Shown piece after piece: positions 16,501-20,942 of a stretch of DNA of 20,942 bases (its first letter is position 1; each line of letters opens with the position of its first letter). The stretch lies in NCBI GenBank assembly GCA_002412425.1, contig DHVB01000047.1, forward strand, positions 1 to 20,942, written 5' to 3'. The notes under the pieces are model-generated. The model was not told where the DNA came from and made no database searches. It saw only the letters and a program-made list of their open reading frames with translations. The translations under genes were made by a program, and so were the position numbers. The DNA comes from Bacteroidales bacterium UBA5219 (GTDB taxonomy: Bacteria > Bacteroidota > Bacteroidia > Bacteroidales > ML635J-15).

Positions 16501-19500
16501 TCCTCCAATAACCGCTACACTAACATTACCATTCGAAGAGCCATTACATTCTGCGTCGTTTATTGTTACGTTTGTGAATTGCATTGCTGTTGGTTGGTTA
16601 ACCATTATTGAGTTTTGTGCAGTACAGCCATTATTGTCGGTAACTGTAACAGTATGTAGTTCTGAACATAAATTTAATGCTGTTGCTGTTGTTTGTCCAT
16701 TACTCCATGAGTAAGTATATGGAGCAGTACCACCCGAAGGAGTTGCAGTTACTGAACCAGTACAATCTCCATAGCATTCTGTTGGTGTTGTAGCAAGAGA
16801 AATAGTAATAAATGGTGGAGCATCAATTACAAAACTTTCTGTTTTGTAGCAGTTATTGTTATCTAAAATAGCAACTGAATAATTTCCTGCACACAAGTTA
16901 GATTGATCTTGAGAGTTAGTTGCTACTCCAGGACCAGACCAATAGTAGTTATATGGAGAGGTTCCTCCAACAACGCTTATGTCAATTAGTCCATTACAAG
17001 AACCAAAACAAGTTACGTTAGAAGTTGCAGATATTATATTTATTGGGTCTGGCTCATCTATTGTAACTCCAGTAGAGGCTATACAGCCAGTATTTAAGTC
17101 TGTTACAATTATTGAGTAGCTTCCTGCACATAAGTTAGTTGCAGTTTGATTTGTTTGAGCAGGGCTAGTGTTCCAAGTATATTGGAAAAAGCCTGTTCCA
17201 CCAGTTACATTTGCAGTAGCAGTTCCGTTACAATTTCCACTACAAGTAGCATCTGTATTCGCTGAAATTGTAACAACTTGTGCGTTTTGGTCGCTAATTG
17301 GATATGAAACTATTGTTTCGCAGAATTTAGCATCAGTTATAGTAACTGTGTAAGCACCTGCTGGAATATTCCAGTTGTCTTCACTATATACTGTATTGCT
17401 CCATTCGTAGGTAAATGGAGGTGTTCCACCATTAACAGTGAGGTCAATAGAACCATCAGATTGTGAACAATTTGATGGAGTTATATTTGCACTAACGTTA
17501 ATTTGTGGTGCTTGTGTTAATGTTTCTGTGCGAACAAGAGAACAACCGTGAGCATCAGATACTGTTACTGAATAAGTTCCTGCACATAAATTTGTTGCTG
17601 TTTGAGTGTTTTGTAAGTTGTTCCATAAGTATGTATAAGGAGATGTGCCACCTGTTACATTAACATAAGCAGTTCCATCGCAAGCACCAAAACATTTAAT
17701 TTGTGGAGCAACAATATATGCGTTTAGGTTAGTTGGGTTAGAGAGTATTGCAGTAGCCGTTACAGTACATAAGTTAGCATCAGTTACAGTTACTATGTAT
17801 GTGCCAGCAGCTAAATTAACTGCTGTGGTTGAAGTTTGTTGTGGAGTTGTATTCCATGCATAAGTATAAGGTCCAGTTCCACCAGAGCCTGAGACAGTTG
17901 CAGAACCTGTGTTTTGACCATTACAAGCAGGATGAACAATGTTAGATATAGTTGCTGTAGGTCCTGGCTGGTCAACAATAGTAACACTTTCTTGAGCAGA
18001 ACAACCATTTGCGTCAGTAATAGTAACCCCGTATGGACTACCAGCAGCTGTTAAGCCATGATTTGTTTGGCTATTCGGATTGTTTCCGCCACTCCATAAC
18101 CACTGATATGCAGGAGTACCACCTGTTGGTGTAGCAGTTGCATAACCATTTGGCATTCCACAAGTTGCATTATTTGTAATAGTGTTTATTAAAATAGCAT
18201 CTGGTTGATCTATGTTGAAAGTTAAACTTGCAGTACAACTATGACTGTCAGAAACTTGAACACTATGGTTACCAGCAGATAAACCACTGTTATTTGGAGA
18301 GTTAGGATTAAGACCACTAGACCATGTGTAATTATAAGTTGGAGTACCACCACTAACATTAATTTGTGCAGTAGCATTGTTATATCCGTTACATGTAGGC
18401 ATAGTTGTGCTTACTAAATTAATAACAATTGGATTTGGTTGACTAATTGTTGCATTATGTGTAGCTGTACAACCAAAATTATCTGTTACTACAACACTAA
18501 TGTTACCTGTTCCAAGATTTGAAACAGTATGAGTTGTGCCTGGAATTGTTGCTGTAGTTAAGTTTGACCAAGAGTATGTGTAGTTAGGACTTCCGCCATT
18601 TACAGTGGCTGTTGCACTACCGTCGGTTAGTCCATTGCAAGTAATGTCATTTTTTGTTACAGATACTGTTATTCCACCTATATCATCGATAAAACCGCTT
18701 GCTGTAGTAGTACAATTATTTGCATCTTTTACAGTTACTGTATAGTTACCACTTGCAAGTCCTGAAGCTGTTGCATTAGTTTGTTGTGGTGTAGAATTCC
18801 ATGTATAAGTATATACAGGTGTGCCACCAGTAACTGTAACTGTTATAGAGCCATCTGATAATCCACAATGTGCATCTACTACAGAATTAATAGAAGCATT
18901 TAATGGATTAGTAGGTTGAGTTATGTTTACAGTTTCAACAACAGAACAACCTGCCTGCGTAATGGTTACGTGATGTACACCTGCACATAGTCCTGTAGCA
19001 GTTATAGAAGATTGACCATTATCCCAAGCATAATTAAATGCACCTGTCCCCCCAGAAGCATTTGCGGTTGCAGAACCGTCGCAAACTCCATAGCACGAAA
19101 CATTATTGTTCACACTAGCTGATGATGTAAATGGAACACCACCATCATTTATAGTTACATTGTTTACAGCACTACAACCAGCTCCGTCTGTTACAGTAAC
19201 TGTATAATTGCCAGCTCCGGCAGTAATTGTGCCAGTTACATCGCCAGTATCCCAATTGTAATTGGCTGGAGGAGTATGTCCACTTACTGTAACAGTTGCA
19301 GTTCCATTGTTTAAACCACAAGTTGCGTCAGTTGAAGACATGTTTAAAGTCATTGGTAATGGTTCAGTTACAGTAAAAGGTACTACTATATAACAAGCAG
19401 GATTTGAACCGTCTGCTACAGTAACATCAAAAGTTCCATCGCATAACCCTCCTGTAGTTTGATTATTTGGAGTTGAACCACTAGAATAATGATAAGTAAA

Positions 19501-20942
19501 TGAGCTAGCTCCTGATGCATTTACTGTTGCAGTTCCATTGCAGAGTCCATTACATGTTGGATCAGTTACAACAACATTAGCAGTAGGATTATTGCCAGAA
19601 TTAGTTAATGTTGTAGAAGTAGTTGCTGTACAGGAGTTATTATCTGTTACAGTAACGATAAATGCTCCTGGACATAAATTACTTATAGTTTGAGTACTTG
19701 CACTATTTGACCAAGCATATGAATTAAAAGCAGGATTTACTGTTATTGAGCCATTGCATAAACCACAACTTGGTTGAGTTGAATTAAGAGTAGGGGTGGG
19801 GCTTGGATAGATTGTAATATTTTGAGAATAATTTTCAACACAACCACCGCCAGTTATTCTTAAGTTAACAGAATATGTTCCTGGACTTGCCCAAGTAACG
19901 CCTGTAGGATTTTCAACTGTTGATGTAGCTGGAGTACCGCCAGTAAAAGTCCATAAATACTGTTCGCCAGCTATTGGTGTTCCTGTATGTGTAAAATTAA
20001 AGGAATGTCCAACAAAACATTGATTCCCATTATAGGTGAATGTTGGATCTGGAACTTCTACAACATTTAGTGAAACACTTCCACTAGCCGTACAACCATA
20101 TTGGTCGGTAATGATTATATTGTAATTTCCACCTGCTAAGCCTGTAAAGTTATATGATGTAACTCCATTTTGAGTAGATGTGCCTAGTTGAATATTATAT
20201 GGCGATGTTCCACCTGTACCCGTTACTAAAACAGAGCCACTATTACTACCACCTGCGCATGATGGATGGGTTATGTTTGTATTATACCCTAATAGTGGTG
20301 CTTGTTGTATAGTTACAGTTTCTATAAACTCACAAATACCATTAGAGTCTGTAATAGTGAGAGTATAATTTCCCGCCGGCAGACCTGTAGGCTGGTAATT
20401 GTTATTGGCAATAGATACTGGTCCTGACCAAGTTAAAGTATATGGAGGTACACCTCCTGAAGGAGTTCCGACATCGATGCGTCCTGTTGATTCTCCATAG
20501 CAGGCTACGTGAGTATGTGAAACAGTTGCTGTAATTCCTATAATAGTAAAATTAATTGATTGTTGAGAATTTGTATTGTTACAAATATCATTAACTCCAC
20601 CATTTAAAAGAGTTAATGTGTAATCTCCATCTTGTGATAGATAATCAGATAGTTCCAAAGTCCATAAATCATCATAATAAGTTCCTCCTGCAAATGTAGA
20701 AGTAGCAGCAGCAGCTTCGCATACAGCACTCCAAGTGTCAGAGATGTTATAAGTGCCTTCGGGTCCTGTTAAAATAAAATCGGCAGGTTGTACTGATTGG
20801 CACCATATTCGTTCAGAAAATTGTAAAGTTAAAGATGAGCTACCACAAACAGGAGCATATACTATATCATCAATATATGGTCCTGTATGATCAATAATTG
20901 TTGCACTACCACCAAAAATAATTGAGTAACCGTTTGTTGATT
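13501..20942 (-). CDS. Giant SprB-repeat cell-surface protein with T9SS type B sorting domain (5' end missing)
   Basis: Surface adhesin-like protein exported by the type IX secretion system. The frame is open through the right edge of the window, so at least 2479 residues are encoded and the signal peptide lies outside. A TTG at 20658 is not a credible start, because protein-like sequence with paired cysteines continues upstream of it. Order, N to C: an Ig-like region (to ~20539) with LQFSERIWC and FILTGPEG; two SprB units; one PKD domain (~19795-20052); 22 further SprB units averaging ~76 residues; two Ig-like domains (14281-14751); two PKD domains with WEFDD and WNFGDG (13789-14280); and the gliding-motility C-terminal domain (13504-13788). 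SprB of Flavobacterium johnsoniae, which also has such repeats, is a motility adhesin; a comparable role is inference. No PorP/SprF partner gene adjoins on the downstream side. The repeats are Thr/Asn/Gly-rich. Confidence 0.93.
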   Translation of the reverse strand, partial: STNGYSIIFGGSATIIDHTGPYIDDIVYAPVCGSSSLTLQFSERIWCQSVQPADFILTGPEGTYNISDTWSAVCEAAAATSTFAGGTYYDDLWTLELSDYLSQDGDYTLTLLNGGVNDICNNTNSQQSINFTIIGITATVSHTHVACYGESTGRIDVGTPSGGVPPYTLTWSGPVSIANNNYQPTGLPAGNYTLTITDSNGICEFIETVTIQQAPLLGYNTNITHPSCAGGSNSGSVLVTGTGGTSPYNIQLGTSTQNGVTSYNFTGLAGGNYNIIITDQYGCTASGSVSLNVVEVPDPTFTYNGNQCFVGHSFNFTHTGTPIAGEQYLWTFTGGTPATSTVENPTGVTWASPGTYSVNLRITGGGCVENYSQNITIYPSPTPTLNSTQPSCGLCNGSITVNPAFNSYAWSNSASTQTISNLCPGAFIVTVTDNNSCTATTSTTLTNSGNNPTANVVVTDPTCNGLCNGTATVNASGASSFTYHYSSGSTPNNQTTGGLCDGTFDVTVADGSNPACYIVVPFTVTEPLPMTLNMSSTDATCGLNNGTATVTVSGHTPPANYNWDTGDVTGTITAGAGNYTVTVTDGAGCSAVNNVTINDGGVPFTSSASVNNNVSCYGVCDGSATANASGGTGAFNYAWDNGQSSITATGLCAGVHHVTITQAGCSVVETVNITQPTNPLNASINSVVDAHCGLSDGSITVTVTGGTPVYTYTWNSTPQQTNATASGLASGNYTVTVKDANNCTTTASGFIDDIGGITVSVTKNDITCNGLTDGSATATVNGGSPNYTYSWSNLTTATIPGTTHTVSNLGTGNISVVVTDNFGCTATHNATISQPNPIVINLVSTTMPTCNGYNNATAQINVSGGTPTYNYTWSSGLNPNSPNNSGLSAGNHSVQVSDSHSCTASLTFNIDQPDAILINTITNNATCGMPNGYATATPTGGTPAYQWLWSGGNNPNSQTNHGLTAAGSPYGVTITDANGCSAQESVTIVDQPGPTATISNIVHPACNGQNTGSATVSGSGGTGPYTYAWNTTPQQTSTTAVNLAAGTYIVTVTDANLCTVTATAILSNPTNLNAYIVAPQIKCFGACDGTAYVNVTGGTSPYTYLWNNLQNTQTATNLCAGTYSVTVSDAHGCSLVRTETLTQAPQINVSANITPSNCSQSDGSIDLTVNGGTPPFTYEWSNTVYSEDNWNIPAGAYTVTITDAKFCETIVSYPISDQNAQVVTISANTDATCSGNCNGTATANVTGGTGFFQYTWNTSPAQTNQTATNLCAGSYSIIVTDLNTGCIASTGVTIDEPDPINIISATSNVTCFGSCNGLIDISVVGGTSPYNYYWSGPGVATNSQDQSNLCAGNYSVAILDNNNCYKTESFVIDAPPFITISLATTPTECYGDCTGSVTATPSGGTAPYTYSWSNGQTTATALNLCSELHTVTVTDNNGCTAQNSIMVNQPTAMQFTNVTINDAECNGSSNGNVSVAVIGGTPPYSYVWDNGQTSSNPFGLAAGPHCVTVFDSHNCFIDTCIMVNQPPMLNVTLNATNELCNGACNGTITAYPSGGQGPYSYLWSNTEVTQTIHNLCAGVYNLTITDANNCQAYSSTSINSPQVLGIAVQEVIQPTCGNNNGSIRVGATGGTPSYTYAWSPVSGSSNTLSNIGSGNYTVTITDSHACSISQTVSLSDINAPIITDILITNVDCYGNNTGSAEVIYTSSTAVNTISWSNSQNTALATNLVEGNYSVTVTDDNSCAATENIVITQPQPLSAMITNHADITCFGFINGQATVMAIGGSTPYIYSWDGGGNSQTTNTLSAGVAIVTVTDANGCQATASVNIEEPSQLSISGTATNTSCYAGNDGVITVHASGGTGNYIYSWPQIPASTNTITGLSATTYTVIVYDQVDVSCFVSESFVVNEPARINASIGTENSYCGLDNGVAYIANITGGTGSYTYSWNPGNMHSDYITNLAAGSYMLTITDANGCTREYNVNVNATPNFQLDNVLFNGVTCYGYNDGFAQIFVSGGSNPYTYNWTPNVTDQSSSNELYAGIYNVQITDNDGCQVYTQIPISTPEELIVFPDEDKEICIGQSVIISASASGGNGNYSFVWDGLGSGSAFYVEPTTSTNYTVTAFDWKGCFSQPGVQHVEVKPPLSLNVITPAAICVGQASTLIANATGGDGNYIYDWGNGQVTTSNELLISPTTDTEFTVTVRDGCTTPPATATVTASVSDMPEMHLSRTPYIGCVPLNVAFDNNTENMTYNYYWEFDDTESGVNNFSNLKNPTHTFEANGLYKVMAVVTTSMGCKDTAYVNVNVHQGPIADFNAFPWSTGLFEPEIEFSDASVGAVTWEWNFGDGNVSKAQNPTHTYMEQGEFPVTLTVASLHSCLDSITKNIVINEDHRIYFPTAINLRSPGNDEFYPIGVGIDEENYEMTIYNRWGEPIFTTKDWYTHWKGRYNMDKGDYVPEGVYTYVVKLRDKYGKDRVYSGSFMVFK
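13504..13788 (-). other. T9SS type B (gliding motility-associated) C-terminal domain
   Basis: The final 95 residues carry the type B sorting-domain pattern: FPTAINLRSPGNDEFYPIG, then MTIYNRWGEPIF, W..HWKGR, VPEGVYTYVVKL and a terminal GSFMVFK. Known biology of the family: this domain directs export through the T9SS. Unlike type A domains it is typically associated with PorP/SprF-type partners. Confidence 0.93.
14752..20538 (-). repeat. Array of 24 SprB-type repeats, interrupted by one PKD domain
   Basis: I count 24 units in the translated minus strand. Each follows the plan C(Y/N/F/G)G..NG(S/T)..V..GG(T/S)..Y.Y.WS, then a Gly-Tyr turn (L.AG.Y.VTVTD..GC) and a strand ending in a Gln/Glu-Pro linker. 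Units are about 72-83 residues long. Every unit keeps the first Cys and the Cys after the TD.NG turn. Eight units add a second Cys near the start and one in the LCAG turn. The units are diverged at DNA level, so the array is protein-scale and not a simple tandem DNA repeat. Unit borders are approximate (a few codons). Confidence 0.88.

Noticed and set aside
20656..20658. TTG as the start of the giant surface protein
   Set aside because: The frame continues upstream to the window edge with Ig-like sequence, and no signal peptide follows the TTG. The gene is partial.
13501..20942. Possible CRISPR or satellite array because of the regular repeat pattern
   Set aside because: The periodicity is about 230 bp, in frame, and strongly diverged at DNA level. 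It is a protein repeat, not short identical repeats with spacers.

Overview
The window is AT-rich bacterial DNA from a member of the Bacteroidota. Three things point there. The 3' part encodes a giant SprB-repeat surface protein with a gliding-motility/type IX secretion (T9SS) type B C-terminal domain. Several genes lack Shine-Dalgarno sequences and instead have TAnnTTTG promoter elements upstream. The outer-membrane proteins are also of Bacteroidota types. Order and genus cannot be fixed from the sequence; a gliding or T9SS-bearing member of Bacteroidales, Flavobacteriales or Cytophagales all fit.

Layout: valS (126-2759, +) is followed by a 218-bp gene-free stretch packed with four small palindromes. 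Next comes a convergent Fic-family AMPylase/regulator gene (2978-4078, -), flanked by 15-bp direct repeats and carrying a strong inverted repeat at its promoter. Three further minus-strand genes follow: a corrinoid adenosyltransferase (4271-4807), a tandem double adenylate kinase (4880-6052) and hypoxanthine phosphoribosyltransferase (6064-6606). The last two are 11 bp apart and form a purine-salvage operon. Diverging from hpt, purE (6725-7231, +) heads a compact four-gene run: purE, a PorV/PorQ-like barrel, a helix-hairpin-helix plus outer-membrane barrel protein, and a small unrecognised protein with a HEPN-like R-x4-H motif. Their spacings are 8 bp, an 11-bp overlap and a 1-bp overlap. A tandem universal stress protein (10623-11420, -) converges on this run with interlocked stop codons. 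recJ (11657-13375, -) follows.

The last 7.4 kb is one minus-strand frame (13501 to the right edge, 5' end missing) encoding at least 2479 residues. Read N to C it has an Ig-like region, two SprB units, a PKD domain, 22 more SprB units, two Ig-like domains, two PKD domains and the T9SS type B sorting domain.

The most novel-looking signals are these. (1) In the SprB array, a second pair of cysteines is present together in 8 of 24 units and absent together in the other 16, which predicts an extra disulphide in a defined subset. (2) The adenylate kinase is a double-domain protein whose second half has lost the AMP-binding arginine. (3) The Fic gene has a 26-bp hyphenated palindrome just upstream of its -7 element, a C-terminal winged helix that could read it, and flanking repeats. 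(4) A conserved-looking envelope cassette combines two barrels with a possible HEPN protein. I saw no CRISPR array, tRNA, rRNA or transposase.
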